Notes: a model not told the origin generated them from the letters alone. A stretch of DNA of 64,000 nt from Gnetum montanum (GCA_015680685.1 MNCI01023457.1:1396726-1460725); one strand, 5' to 3'. Shown: positions 39,101 through 51,358, counted from the first letter of the stretch. Made by a program: numbers and translations.

Positions 39101-42100
39101 AGATCCAAAGTCACTGATTTATATGTTTCCTATGGCCACCTATTTCATTAAATAGATTTGTTGATGAACAACATTAGATATATTTTTATGGTTTGAGAAA
39201 AATCAGAATTTGATTTTTAAATCACAAACAAAATACAGATGTATACAGTGGCTATTTATTTTTCATCATTGTCTGAATCTTGCATGGATTTTTACAGTGG
39301 CTATTTATTTTTCATCATTGTCTATTATTTCATAAAATTAATATCAGCTGAAACTAAAATCTGAATATGGTGTTTTGTGTAAGTTAGATAGCATTGATTT
39401 CTGTTTTGGGAACCTGAAATTGTTTTCTTTGGTTATTACTTCAATTTTGGAATATCAGAACCATTCATTTCATGAGAAAAATTTGTATCCTGTATATTAG
39501 AGAATCAAAGATTCAGGCAATGTGTTGAAAGATTTAGAATAGGACTTTCTATAATTGATCTTTGGCCTTTTGGCTCATGTACATGTTATATGGAAATTTA
39601 AGGTGGTTGTATTCTTGTTAGAGGAAAAAAAACATGGCTGCTATAATCTTATTTGATTGCAATTATCTATTTTGTGAACACTATGTTTTCCTGTAGTTGA
39701 ACTCTCTGTATGATTGAGCATGTTTGACTGTGCAAAACTTAATAGTGCTTGCTTGTAGCTGAACTAGAAGGCTATGGAAATGATTCTAAGTTTAGTTATT
39801 TTGACACTTGTCTTGCACCATAGATGCATAGTGTATATTGAGGGAGGCCAATCATCATATTGGCATTCTCTTCCTACCAAATCATTGGGCTGTGGCTTGT
39901 ATTACCTAGTTTTTTTCTTTGTCTTATGATCTAATTTTTTTTAATGTCAACTGATTGTTATCTGTACCAATCTAAATACAAAACTAAATTTCTGATAATT
40001 GATTAACAGTTTAAAAAATAATTTCAGCCTTGAATTTCAAGCAGTGTTTTGGGGTTTTGGGTGTTACATATATGCTGCACAATGTTTTAAATTGTTATCA
40101 ATCACTTCAACTAAAATCACCTCAGTCAAATTGCTATGAATCAGAATCATCAGTCTTATAGACGGTTGGCCATGCCTTTCTTCTTTTTGCTTCAAAAAGA
40201 CAAACGGCTAAATCAATTATCTACTAATTGAGTGCAACTTATAGCTTCAAGTCCAAGGAAGTGGCTGTTGATTCTATCCAAACATAAACACTAGAAGACA
40301 CTTATCTACTTGACTGCAGATGAAATAGGCAAGGGTTAAATATGAATAGGTATGACAGTGAATGGGGATTAAATGGAAGCTCTAAAGGGTTCTAAAAAAG
40401 GTGATGTACTGTTATTAAAGTTTATGGCATGATAACTTTGACATAATTTATCGTGACAAGCAATAGTAATAAAAGTCATCATTAATGTTAGCAGTAAAAA
40501 GTAGTCTTTCTTACCGTTGATGAACAACAATTCGTGTAGAATATCCCCCTTTCGTTACTGTGCCATCAATATCAATGTGGTTAAAGGTTAGCGTGGCTCC
40601 TTTCTCGCAAATGGATTCCTTCTTTTCATTGCAGTATTTGCAATTCTGACAAGAAAAGACATATGTGCCCACACCTACACGATCTTCAACTTTGAAGCCA
40701 ACTACAGCAGAACCGACTTGTTCCACAATTCCAACAATTTCATGACTGTTCAACAAATAGTCACAACTCACACCAACAGTACAGGGAAAAAATGTACCTT
40801 CCGAAGTGGAACAATAACAAGCAATTGACAAAATGATGAACGGGATTGTAGCACTCTAGAAAGCCTATATGTTAACTGATAATATACATATAATTCAAAG
40901 AGGTAAAAATTTTGGAAAAGCCTAACAAATATTGATTTAGAAGGAAAAGACTTTGTACCCCGGTACCAATGGGTATTTAGAATCACCAAGCTTATTTCTA
41001 GTCCATACAACATCCGCATAGCATATTCCACAATGAGTTATCTTTATTGAAATATCATCAGCACCTGGGATTCTGTGTCAATGCACTGTGAATAATAAGT
41101 AAGAAGATGATAAATAGGAAGACACAAACTAGAAAATATTTCAAAGGATTGCTGAGAAAATCTAATAACAAATGGCATCTTTACCGAGGCTCACTGTTGT
41201 ATTTAATATGTCAAATTCCATTTTCTTAGGACAAGGTAATAATAAATTTCTACAAGAGGAACAAAAATGCAGAATATCCTTAACACAGTAATTTCATGAA
41301 AAATAAAAAGCTTCAATTAATCAAAAGACAGTTATGTTTAGAATCATAAATATATTAAAACACCCATCTCATAGAAATCAAATTTAAATTTCTAGCAAAT
41401 TGGGTAGTTTTAGATAACGTCCATTGAAATAGGTGTTGCAAATGTTTTATATACAAAAAAATATCTCAGTTACATGCAGAAAAGATCATGGCGCCCACTG
41501 ATATTATAAGATAACCCATAAAGCCAATTTTGAAATGTAATTCCATAGAAAGAGATTATATGAAAAGCAATCATCCTTCTATAAATATATTAGAGTTGAT
41601 TGATTCCTTTAGAATTCAATTATTTCTAAAGCATGTCATAACCCCAATAGCTTTCATATGTCCCTAGTTATTATCAGTATAAATGTCGAAGTGAAAACTG
41701 CAATTTTGGGGGTTCTATTTATGGTTTTGGATGCCAAATATACATCAAGGTTGCAATCAAAACCTAGAGCCCTTATAAAATAATATAATAAAACTAAGAA
41801 CATAGAGGGTAGGAATATTTGTTAACTAAGAAGATTAGAGATTGATGGCCTAAATATAAAGGGCCATGCTTTAGATCCATCATATTCAAATCAGCATGGC
41901 TTGGCACCAGAGCAAAACTCACTTCATTTTGAATAGAAACCATTATAGTGTTTACCAACTACTGGGACAGTAGCTTCCCTTTCACATTTATTGAAGTTCC
42001 TAACTTTTTAGAATATTCATTAAATTTCATCTAATATATTATTGTTAATTAAGAGATTTGGCTCATGTTCCGTAGGGACTGCAAATTGATCTGAATCGTA

Positions 42101-43196
42101 ACAACTATTTATTAAGTTATCTATCACTGGCTACTTATTTTAATTATCAGGATTTCATGGAATTAAGTTAAATTAGATCACCATGGACTGCTGGTGTGAC
42201 AACTCTAACCATAGATTGGGTAACTAGAAAATAATTCGAGTCTACAGGTTCCAAAGAAACAAGCACTGGACAGCAGGGAAATTTTAGATGTGACTTTTTA
42301 TTTAAAGAAAAAAGTATATGTTTTAGAAAGCAGAAATACTTGGAGGACAGTTGGTTAAGACGCTGAAAAAAGATATTGAACATAATTAAAAACAAAAGCA
42401 AAAATTAAAATTAAAATAACCTGTTTCGCCAAAGTTAAGAGAGTGAATAGCTAATGAAGAAAATCCTGAATTCTGAAAACCCCTAGACTTTCAATGGGTG
42501 TATACCACAGGTCAAGAAGGCCAAAATTGTAATGTCCACGAACCATAACGCAAATCATGGGATTTATCAAACAACTTTGTAATGAGAAAACCATTTTCTA
42601 GAACAAAACAACTTTATCACTGAGACAGTGTCAATGATAGAAACTCATAATAGTTTATTCCATTGTCTGTGTAATAATTATAAATGACAAAAGAACTTTT
42701 GTTTCAATTTGAATAATGGTTATATAGCACGCATTTGGAGAGATCTGCAGCTAATAAAGGGAAATTAAATCAATTGGAGGCCAGTGGATATTTTGTCCAT
42801 GTCAGCAACATTTTATGACTTGAATAAATTGCCATTTCCATTGACAACTCAAAATATTTACAAATATATGAATGAAAACAATAAACTATGTACTGCTGGT
42901 GGTCATGCACATGTCGTCTGAGCATCAACCATAGGACTTCATGTGAAAGGAAGCAGATGTGAAAGCATTTCACAATAATTTGTTATATATCAATTCTCAA
43001 GTACGTCTGTAAGTGTATGCTTACAAGCCATGCACATAGGTTTTTGAGAAATGAAGTGTGCATATATTTAACTGCAAATCAATAAATGTAAGAATAAATC
43101 TTGCCTTCTATTAAATTTGTACGGTGATAAAATTCCTAAAGGATCTCGTGCAGCCCAGCCAAGGCAGTTCTCACCACCTTTACTGGCATCCATCAT
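30104..43196 (-). CDS. CAD1-like: Cinnamyl-alcohol-dehydrogenase family protein, CAD1-like (6 exons)
   Basis: Zinc-dependent, NADP(H)-type alcohol dehydrogenase of the MDR superfamily, expected to be cytosolic. Exons: 43196-43105, 41072-40959, 40745-40515, 31161-30876, 30787-30637, 30300-30104. Together they make 1071 bases and 356 codons with every junction in phase. The protein opens [18 protein letters not shown]. Catalytic-zinc ligands are Cys48, His70 (PGHE) and Cys165 (LLCAGIT); structural-zinc cysteines are 101, 104, 107 and 115; the Rossmann GLGGLG is at 190-195 and the STSRSK loop at 213-218 fits NADPH. The usual CGICHTD(L/I)H proton-relay segment is CGICYADVV, lacking the Thr/Ser, His and Asp of lignin CADs. 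That, plus VWTRN, resembles the divergent Arabidopsis CAD1 (At1g72680) clade as I remember it. The start was chosen at the first Met in register with the family; the frame is open further upstream but unlike it. No stops or frameshifts. True substrate unknown. Confidence 0.93.
31162..40514 (-). other. CAD intron 3, 9.35 kb
   Basis: Donor CAACG|gtaaga at 40514 and acceptor gaaacag|ATACTG at 31162, splitting the Arg146 codon. It is AT-rich with no coding domains. It contains a TATA-like segment near 33639-33650 (CCTATAAATAGAGGG, plus strand), a GC-richer stretch at 35920-36260 and a 31-bp direct repeat at 39244-39323. The size suggests old insertions that can no longer be identified. Confidence 0.85.
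39244..39323. repeat. 31-bp direct repeat in CAD intron 3
   Basis: TACAGTGGCTATTTATTTTT plus 11 more bases occur identically at 39244-39274 and 39293-39323, separated by 18 bases. Likely a recent local slippage or repair duplication. Confidence 0.85.
41073..43104 (-). other. CAD intron 1, GC-AG type
   Basis: Donor AGAAG|gcaaga and acceptor gacacag|AATCCC. Only this pair joins the exons in frame, giving Arg-Arg-Ile-Pro-Gly. A GT donor in phase is not present at exon 1. Length 2032 bases; no repeat recognised inside. Confidence 0.8.
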
Positions 43197-44589
43197 TGAT
43201 CTGTGTGCCTGTTTAAGATCAAGTTTTCCCTGCTTAAAAAGCACAGAGTTTCCAAATAAAATTTCCTTACAAATGTAATTTTGAAATGAGTGAACGAGGG
43301 TAACAATTAGATGCAACAATATATGGTTAAAAATTAACATTTTCCTTTTTAGGTTCTTTCTTTTCAAACAAAAATGAATAATGTTTCAAATATATTTCTA
43401 TTTTCAGATGGAAATTGATGAGCATCGAATGTCCCCTATGTTCAACTAGATGAATCACAAGCATGTACACATGATCTAGTCGAGTTTCATGGAACTTTGG
43501 GCTAATAGTATCCTAGATAATGAAGTGTCATGTTGTTGTTGGTCATTGTTTTCCCAATCATCACTTGTGTTAGCTCAATTGATATGGTTAATTGTGATTG
43601 AGGCATGAGACGTTTATATTTTTTATTAAAATATTAAAACAATAAAGTGATTAAAATATTAATTTTTAACTAACTATGGAATTAAGAGTAATTTAAGCTA
43701 TCCCAAGCATAAAGCATCCGTTCCTACTCTTTGTATCCATCCTAAACCCATATTAACGTTGTTGAGTTACCAAATGTCTACTGTTGGGTGTACCAAGTAT
43801 CCACTGTTGGGATTACCAAACATTAATATATTATGCTCGAAGTGGTCATACTCATCTTGTTATGGAATAAAATATTAAATTGCTAAGTGCTGGAAAGTTA
43901 AATGTATTAAAAGTAAAATGCTAACAACAAACTAAGTGCTAGTCCAATGGAAAGAATTAATCTCGATTTTATTGCGGTCATGTAGAAGTGTCCAGGTGCA
44001 TCATGCAATCGAACAAAACTTCGTACAATCAACTCAGTCTACATTGCGGGCACTTAAAGGGAAATTTGGCTAAGTCCTATGGAAGAAAACGACAAGATTC
44101 TGGCTACTAAAATGACCAAAGGTATCATAAACATGATAGATGATTTGTATTAACTGGAACATTGTATTTGCAACATAGCATTCCAACCTATGATATAGCA
44201 GATGTGATATAGTAGCTACGATATCGTAGATGTGATATCTTAGCTGACTGGTGCAATTTTCATGCTTTATTAGAAATAATATCTAAAATTGATGTGTGTA
44301 GACACATGCTACGCCACTGCATTATAATCTCACATGGTTATATAATGTAGGTAAAGGTGAAGGAAACAAAGTATTTAAATCAAAAGAACTTTAGAAGGAT
44401 CACATATTATGGAAGAACCTTTTTTCCTTGAAAAATTGAAAACCCCTATTATCAATGTCAAAAAAAGATACACATGCTGACAATTTAAGAAAACATCATT
44501 GAATTCAAATGTATTCCCAAAACAATGGCATTTTGGAGAAGTCCTGATCTTTGATCCTAATCAAAGTTTCCATGAAGTATGTAATGTTT
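43197..44589. other. 5' flank of the CAD gene
   Basis: Should hold the promoter of the minus-strand CAD gene. A TATA-like word (minus strand AATATAAACG) lies near 43612-43621, about 420 bases before the ATG, but is weak. A short direct repeat (ACCAA..GT.TACTGTTGGG, two to three units) lies at about 43770-43832. No gene recognised. Confidence 0.4.
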
Positions 44590-44900
44590 TTCCATTAAGG
44601 TAGTCTTGCAAACCACCCGCTCTTAAGGCACTCCTTATTTTGAAAGAGTTGTTGGTTCCTCTCACACCAGAGCTCATAACAAATACAACAAAGAAAGCAT
44701 CCCAAAGTCTAGCTTAGAACTTACTATCTTGTCAGATTTTCCAGTTTTGGACACAACTCAAGAAGCTACCATCAGCAATACATGTGCCTGACATTGCTTT
44801 CAACAGATTCCATATCAATTGAGCATAAGAACAATTAATGCCCTTTACAAAGTGGAACATCCATCACTGGTAATTTGAAAAAGAGTTACACGTGCAGTTG
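44590..44900 (-). pseudogene. Possible LINE ORF2 C-terminal fragment
   Basis: The minus strand reads, with stops and shifts, like the zinc-binding tail after a LINE reverse transcriptase: a segment ending ELWCERNQQLFQNK, preceded by a stretch rich in Cys and Trp. Short and decayed, so tentative. Confidence 0.3.
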
Positions 44901-46480
44901 GTCAAATACGTAGCAATATGGGAGATTTTTACTATGACCTAGATGGCACTATTAGATTTTAAATTCACAATGCACATGGTTGCAACTCTAATCAAGAACC
45001 CAATATTCCATAGCAAATTTTGTTCATTCATATCATCATGATCAAGTTCATGATCAGTCTAGTGTCCAATATCAATGTTGAAAACCTATTACTTTAAAAA
45101 TTATTTTTTTAAAATGGCTGTTGGAACCCAAAATAAGTGAAACATAGGTACACTCCAACATAAATAGTCTAATTAGAACTTTATATAACTCAACATTGCC
45201 CACCTGAATCAAACCCATGGACTAGAGCTTTCAAATCAAGTGTCTTACCACTACTAAGCTAACACCTCACTGTTATTAGCATACTAGTAAGGGTCTTCGC
45301 CTAGGTCATAGGTTCAAATTATAAATTAAAAAAAGTAGTTAAAAGGAATTCTGAAACTGGTTGAATAGATTGTCAGTAACAATTCCAGTTTCAGTAAACA
45401 TCTAGCCTTTTTAAAAAAAAAAAATTAGCAACTGTATGAAGTGAAACACAAAGGCCGCACGCATCTGTCCAGAAAAGATTCGGACATAAATGCAAGGGAT
45501 TGTAAGCCAAAACAATTATTAAAAATATCTTCTTAAATTGCATACAAAAATAATTACTAAAAACATAAAACTTTAGCTCCAAATAACAGCAGGAATTTTA
45601 TTTTATTTTTTCGTCAAATGGATCGGATAGTCTACTAAATATATATGTTAGAGGATATGTTCACCTACTTCTGCAAGCAAAATGTTAGTAATAATACCAA
45701 GGTCTCTTTTCAGTGCATTGCAACGTATGCAAAACCACGACGCAATAATGACATCCGACGGCCAAAAATAAAAAAACAAAACAAAACAACTTTCAACGAA
45801 AATTTTGACAAAGTTCTTGGTTCAAAGATGCATATCATGTAAATTCATAATTCTGTGTCTGTCAAACAAAAAGTTTAAAAGAAAAACGAGTAGAATACAG
45901 TAATTGAGGTTACAAGTAATCTCTTCAATGGATCATAATAAAAGCAGGAATATGAAACCGTTGTTCGGGTCCGAAGAAGCCAAGCACCAGAAACAAACTC
46001 TACGGATGAATTGATGTACCCCACAGTAGCAGCTGATGCAATTCGTAGCTTAACAGAGAGCTGATAACTTGACGAGTAGAATTAATGAGCAAGAGCGTTT
46101 AAGTAACTGGCTTAACAGTGAGAAAATGTTTTTTAAAGGATAAAGATCTAAGCCTCTTTAAATCTTGAACATCAACAGCCGAAGAAATGACGTTATCCAT
46201 GACCGCAGACTATTTATTTGTTGCCTTCTTTGGGGAAGCAATGACGCAATACCCGGCCTCAGAATATGGACTCATTCCCCGAGGGAAACGAGTTACGGGG
46301 CTGAGTGGGCACTTCCACACCCGTCAGTATTTTTAACCAAGTTAGAATAGTTCTGTTTCATATAGATTTAATTTTTTAATTTTTTCTTGTTCAAATTTAG
46401 CTTTTAACCGGTCTGCATGCAAATTAATGGTAAATTTTAAATTTTTTTAGGAAAAATGATCTAAAATTGTGAAAACAATA
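44901..46480. other. Intergenic region, GC-richer island at 45950-46330
   Basis: Mostly AT-rich and unremarkable. The 45950-46330 segment is more GC-rich and holds a 33-codon minus-strand frame (46200-46099, starting MDNVISSAVD) with no known match. It might be a distal promoter or upstream exon of the CAD gene, or a small unrelated gene. Confidence 0.3.
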
Positions 46481-46484
46481 ATTC

Positions 46485-46740
46485 AATCAATTTTCAACCA
46501 ACCATACCTGCTACGTTGACTTTTTTGTTAACCACTCTTCATTTTTGCTACCTTGAACTTTTCTCAATCACTTTTCAACCAACCATACTTGCTATCTTAA
46601 CTTTTATTAATTATCTTTTCACCTCCATACCTACTCCATTGACTTTGGTTATTGTTGCTTTCTACCTTAACTTTTATTAATTTTTTTCACCAACCATACC
46701 TACTCCATTGACTTTAGTGATTGTTGCTTTAGGACCTATA
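46485..46740. repeat. Degenerate tandem repeat, 75-90 bp units
   Basis: About three imperfect units built on CAACCATACCTACTCCATTG with ACTTT and TTGTTGCTTT following. Units differ by small indels. Confidence 0.6.
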
Positions 46741-47939
46741 TCTATTACCTTCACCTTTGTTACTTTTGCTTTAGATTCATGTTAAGATAGAGCAATCATT
46801 TTTTCTTACTTTTCCATAACCGCTTTCTTCTCCAATATATCATAAAAAATCATTTTCATTATGTAGACCTTTATGTCACCATCTTTGTGCAAACATTTCT
46901 CTTCTCTTCCATTCTTTGAATGAAAACTAAACTACAAATTTCCCAAAGCAATTTTTAATGCGATCCTTAAAAATAGCCATACTAGTAAGAATTCTTGATG
47001 TAATCCAATATTGCTTACTAATATTGAATATGTTTTTAAGTTACGAGTTTTACTAGGCTAATATCATGAATTTTATAAATATTTTTGGATGTAATATGCA
47101 GATAAAAACTTCCAATTTCCAATACCTTATCGATAAGAAGGAATATATCAATATTTAATGATCCCCAAATCTTTCAAGTCAACTAAGGTAACACCTCAAT
47201 AATGAAACTAATCAACAACAAATATATCAACATCTAACACTATGAGTAGACGAATTCAAATTTTCTGCAGGAAAAAGTTCATTTATTTTGACAGGATTCC
47301 TGACCTTTACAAGCCGTTTCTGGACCGCTCCTCTTTGAATAGGAAACGTCAACAAAGAAAACAACTTTGAAAATATGTAACCGCCACAAGGACGGCCTTC
47401 GTTGTTCATCAAATTGCCAATGCTATCTTTAGCTTGAAAAGGGATGATTTTCAGTTAACAAAAAAGACTAACTTTGAAATCAATTATCTCTAAGTGGAAA
47501 AAAGATGCTTTCAAGATAATCCTGAGGAACTACACTACTCATCCCATTCAACTTAATAATAAAATGAATCTAGAATGATAAAGAGAAAATTTGGTTAAAT
47601 AATGTTGTCAAAGATAAAATATTAGAGGATGCTTTAGTATAATAGCATTCTAGTGACAATAGGATATTGGAACCATAAAATAATTGTAATATAGGTATAC
47701 CTCAAGCAAATCAAAAGCTTTATCATTAGGCTAGCACCTCATTGACAATGTATGAAACATAAAATATAAGTTGTCCCATGCATGATTACAATAGTAACTA
47801 AAATGCTTTGCCATGGTGAAGGAAAATAAAAATAAATCTAATCTTGAAGTAACACAAACAAAGACAGGCTTTGCAATTGCAAAAGATTTGAAAGAACAAA
47901 ACAAAAAAAGTGGCAAAAGAAAAACAAATTGTGTGTTTT
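46741..47939. other. AT-rich spacer before the LINE
   Basis: Nothing recognised with confidence. The 47800-47939 part may belong to the 5' end of the LINE ORF1, because an open lysine-rich stretch leads into it. Confidence 0.35.
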
Positions 47940-48422
47940 GTAGGTCTCCCAAAGATAGAAGGTGAAACAAATGAAACTTTATTTAAGAAAGTTGAAAAAT
48001 ATAGGGATGATATGTAGATAACGTCTCCAAAAACTACTAAAGCTCTTAAGGTTCCAAGTAAACAACATGAAAAGCCCCCAAGTAATTGTTAAGTTTTATA
48101 ATGTAGAATACAAAGTGCTTGTTTGAATACATCGGAGCTATATGAAGCAAACTAAGAATGGGAAAAGCTTTTGGATAAATGAAGATCTTACTCAAAAGGA
48201 ACTTGCAAAAAGGGTTGAATAATGGAAAAAGGTTAAAGCAACTTGTGAATAGGGTTTTGTAGCATGCCCAAATGCTGATAATGTGGTAGTCATTATAAAT
48301 AAGTAGTATTCCAAAAATTATTCAAAAAACATACAAGCCCTTTAAGGTGTGGATTTCTTAACATTGATGATGAAATTGTAAATAAAGTTATTTCTTTGAA
48401 TAGTATTAGCTTCTTTGGTAGC
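47940..48422 (+). pseudogene. LINE, left part (ORF1 end and start of endonuclease)
   Basis: Reads FVGLPKIEGETNETLFKKVE, then VKFYNVEYKVLV and SFWINEDLTQKELAKRV with interspersed stops, like the RNA-binding ORF1 of a plant or animal L1-type LINE. A second frame starts near 48350 and leads into the apurinic-type endonuclease domain (NSISFFGS), which is cut by element A at 48422. The right part resumes at 57103 in the same frame. Confidence 0.6.
48418..48422. repeat. Target-site duplication of A, left copy
   Basis: GTAGC, against ATAGC at 57103-57107. Joining the LINE halves through one copy keeps the endonuclease frame open. Confidence 0.75.
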
Positions 48423-49219
48423 TGATGAATTGTGATTCATTAGGTCACGATATCACACCCGTGATATTGAATATGCAATATCGTGGCCTGGCTCGCAATA
48501 TCGTATATGCAATATAGTGGCTCTTGTGCAGGCCTATAAATACACCTTAGGCACACAATGGAGTAGGAAGGTTTTTTAGTTAGAAGTTAGTTTTCATCTT
48601 TAGCTTTTCTCAACCCTTTCTCCCAGTGCATGCCTGCAATGTAATGATTGTAACTGTGCAGCACCTTTATTTGAGTGTGACGTACTTGGACATGCACATG
48701 ATTGGAAATAAAGATCAAGATTACTTTATCATTGCAACATTCACTTAGTTTAATTAATTAATTGTTATTGTTCTTTATTGCTTTCGTAGTTAATATCTCT
48801 TATACCTAAACTCCTTAAACGTGGAATGAGTACAACTTAATCACGAGCATTTAAGTCTGACTACTTGATATCCCAGTAGCGCACCTAGGCCATGCGCTTG
48901 GTAATCCTAGTGGTAGTCATGCACGAGGTCCTAGTGGTAGGCTAGCTTAGATTCTCTCTCCCTTTTCCTCCTAGCTTAATTCAAGTTATTTTCCATTGCC
49001 TCTAGGAGTAGCACTAGGTTAGAAACCACATCATACACCTCACTCTGGACTAAACCATATGTGACAAAGTAAATACTAGTCCAAGTGGGAAGACAATGAA
49101 CTGCAATCAGTGAGTAACTATCTAAATACCACAACTAGCCCGCTGCGGAGTTCGATCGGATCATGCATGAAATGCTCATATTTGTATGGTTGAGTGTAGG
49201 GGTACCTCACCACTCATCA
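48423..49219 (+). repeat. 5' LTR of element A
   Basis: Starts TGATGAATTGTGATTCATTA and ends CACTCATCA. It matches 56270-57102, which has about 36 more bases, including a segment near 56780-56826 (ATGTATACAAATGATTAACG and on) absent here. Confidence 0.9.
48535..48542 (+). promoter_or_regulatory. TATA box in 5' LTR of element A
   Basis: TATAAATA about 60-80 bases downstream of the ATATCGTG/CGATAT palindromic array. Confidence 0.65.
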
Positions 49220-49238
49220 TTGGCGCCATTGCCGAGGA
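49220..49238 (+). promoter_or_regulatory. Primer-binding site of element A
   Basis: TTGGCGCCATTGCCGAGGA directly after the LTR; this is the TGGCGCCGTTGCCGGGGA type complementary to the 3' end of plant tRNA-Asp, with two differences. Confidence 0.8.
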
Positions 49239-49526
49239 ACAATGCTAGTTATCTAGATTAGTTACATCATACAAGATCGCTGTAACAAAGTATTAACGAT
49301 ATATCTTTCAGAAAAAAAATATAATAATAATAATAATTTCAATTAAATCACACACAAATTTACAACCATGTCTCTCTAATAAGACTATGATAACGCAACG
49401 ACCAATAAGGAAATTCATTGGAGAACCAAGGAATTATATAATGATGAAGATGAAGTTTAGAGTACCTAATCTAATGTAGGGGTCTCCTATGAGCATAAAT
49501 GCAAACAACATCATCCCAACTCACAA

Positions 49527-51358
49527 ATGCATAACATACCTAGTGACAATGAACCCCTACTAACCACTACAAGCCTAATGGAAATACAAGAGGCTGTTCG
49601 AATATCCCGTAGGCATCGTAAGGAAAATCATCTATATAGGCTTGACTTAAACAACTTTTCTAAGTTTTTAGGAGGCTATGATTTAGATCTGCAACAACAT
49701 TTACGAGCCTTCTATGATGCTTGTGTATGGAATAACATTGATAATGGATGGCAAAAACTTAAGCTCTTTCTTATGACACTCATTGGCCACACAAAAGTAT
49801 GGTATAGGTCCTTAAAACCAAAACCGATCCAACATTGGCCAACAATGGTAGAACTATTTAATGAAAGATATCAAACCTATGCGAGAGTGTCAACCTTGAG
49901 GAAACAAATCCAATAGTGGAAACAAGCACAACATGAACCCTTGGACATGGCCTTAGAAAGATTTTATGCATTGTTAAACAACTACCCAAGCCATAAGTTC
50001 TTTGAGGAAAGGCTAATGTACCATATCATGGATAGGCTCCATAATGAAACAAGGGAAATCCTAGAGATGTATGCCCGAGGTCAATTATACGAGCTACAAA
50101 CCCATCAACTCCAAGAGCTTATTAAGCGGGTAGCAAAAGAAGAAGGAGAAATGGCTAAATGGGAGAATGTTGAAAAATCTCAACAAGACCAAAATCTTAA
50201 TTTAACAAACGTCCATAATCATGAAAAGGAGAAATCAACTCATCTCAAGGAGGTGGAATAATCTTTGCTAGTACAAGAATCACTAGATGAAATTGAGGCA
50301 AAGATCAATAAGATGACGGAATGGATGCATGAAAAATGTGGAGAATATGTCAACATTATTAGAGGTAGAACCATGACAAACCAAGAAGTAGGACAGAACA
50401 TCCTTAGATAATTAGAAAGAAGGGTTGAAGAGAATAAGAGCTCAACTACCAATCATACATATCAATGTAATGTTTTTCTATACAATCACCCCAAAGGCCA
50501 ATGCCCAATCTTGTTACATTTGCATGAGCATTACGGAAGAATGTTACATCCAAAGTTTGTTACTGTGTTCAGTCACAATGGCAACAATCCTAATCATGGG
50601 GGAGGCCATCCCCAAACTAGTTACACCCTTCATACCATCCGAACCTAAGTGCTTATCAATTTTAACATCCTGTTTCCCCAACTAGGTCAACATCCTCTAT
50701 CTCACCACATTATTATTATTTTCCTTAATACTATCAACTCGTATCCTCACTAATAGGACCACCACCTTAGGCACCTTACACTTCTCCTCAATTTCAAAAT
50801 TCTCATCCTTCACCTCCTTCTACATTGCCACCAATTGTACCTGAAGGGTTTGCACCACAAAATCAACCCACGAACGTTACTTGTGCTTCTACTATCAACA
50901 GCAGTGGGAATCCTCTACAACATCAAAGGCATCCCTTCTTTAGACATGACTATAGAAAGGAATGCCACAGTTCAGAAACCACTGCATTCGCCAACTCAGC
51001 ACAAGTCCAACAGTGTGGTGCATCTTCCTCTTCAAACCCAATGCCTTATGTTACCTTATTAGGGCCACCACTCAATACTCCAACAACAATGTGGCCCAAT
51101 GAATATAGCCACATGGGGAGACATGTTGATCCTTGCATACCATTTTACAGTTGCAAGTACCATAGTGGGTCAACTCCTTATAAATTAACCACATCTTATA
51201 ACCTGCCCTACTATGTCAACTCTAATCAAGTGTGTGAACCCCAATGGGGTAAGTATGATCAAGTTCCAATATTTCCAACATGCAAGGATCCTAACCTTCC
51301 ATTTATCAATTCTAGACATGCTCAACTGTTTAGTTATGGGGGGTATCCCCCATTCTAA
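49527..51358 (+). pseudogene. Gag remnant of element A
   Basis: Frame 49527-50412 contains a retrotransposon gag core: FSKFLGGYDLDLQQHLRAF at about residues 46-64, then a Trp-rich segment (NNIDNGWQKLKLFL, KVWYRSL) and FNERYQTYARV, aligned residue by residue with the gag of element B (FEGGYNCDPQTHLQAF...). A charged helical stretch follows (LQELIKRVAKEEGEM). The C-terminal part shifts frame and ends as a Pro/Tyr/Asn-rich tail (50825-51358, last residues GGYPPF). Only a handful of stops. Gag forms the virus-like particle of the element. Confidence 0.8.

Noticed and set aside
32616-40068. Possible 7.4-kb LTR element in CAD intron 3, with TGTAATACCCC...GGGTGTTACA ends
   Set aside because: Flanking pentamers differ (TAATA, TATAT), no second LTR copy or coding motif was found, and such short ends can occur by chance. 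Kept only as a hint in the intron finding.
43197-43367. Upstream extension of CAD exon 1 to an earlier Met
   Set aside because: The extra 57 residues are hydrophobic/basic and have no counterpart in the family, whereas MMDASKGG aligns with usual CAD starts.
44190-44250. GATATAGCAGATGTGATATAG words resembling the gypsy U3 palindromes
   Set aside because: No TATA box, LTR end or flanking similarity accompanies them; simple AT-rich repetition is sufficient.
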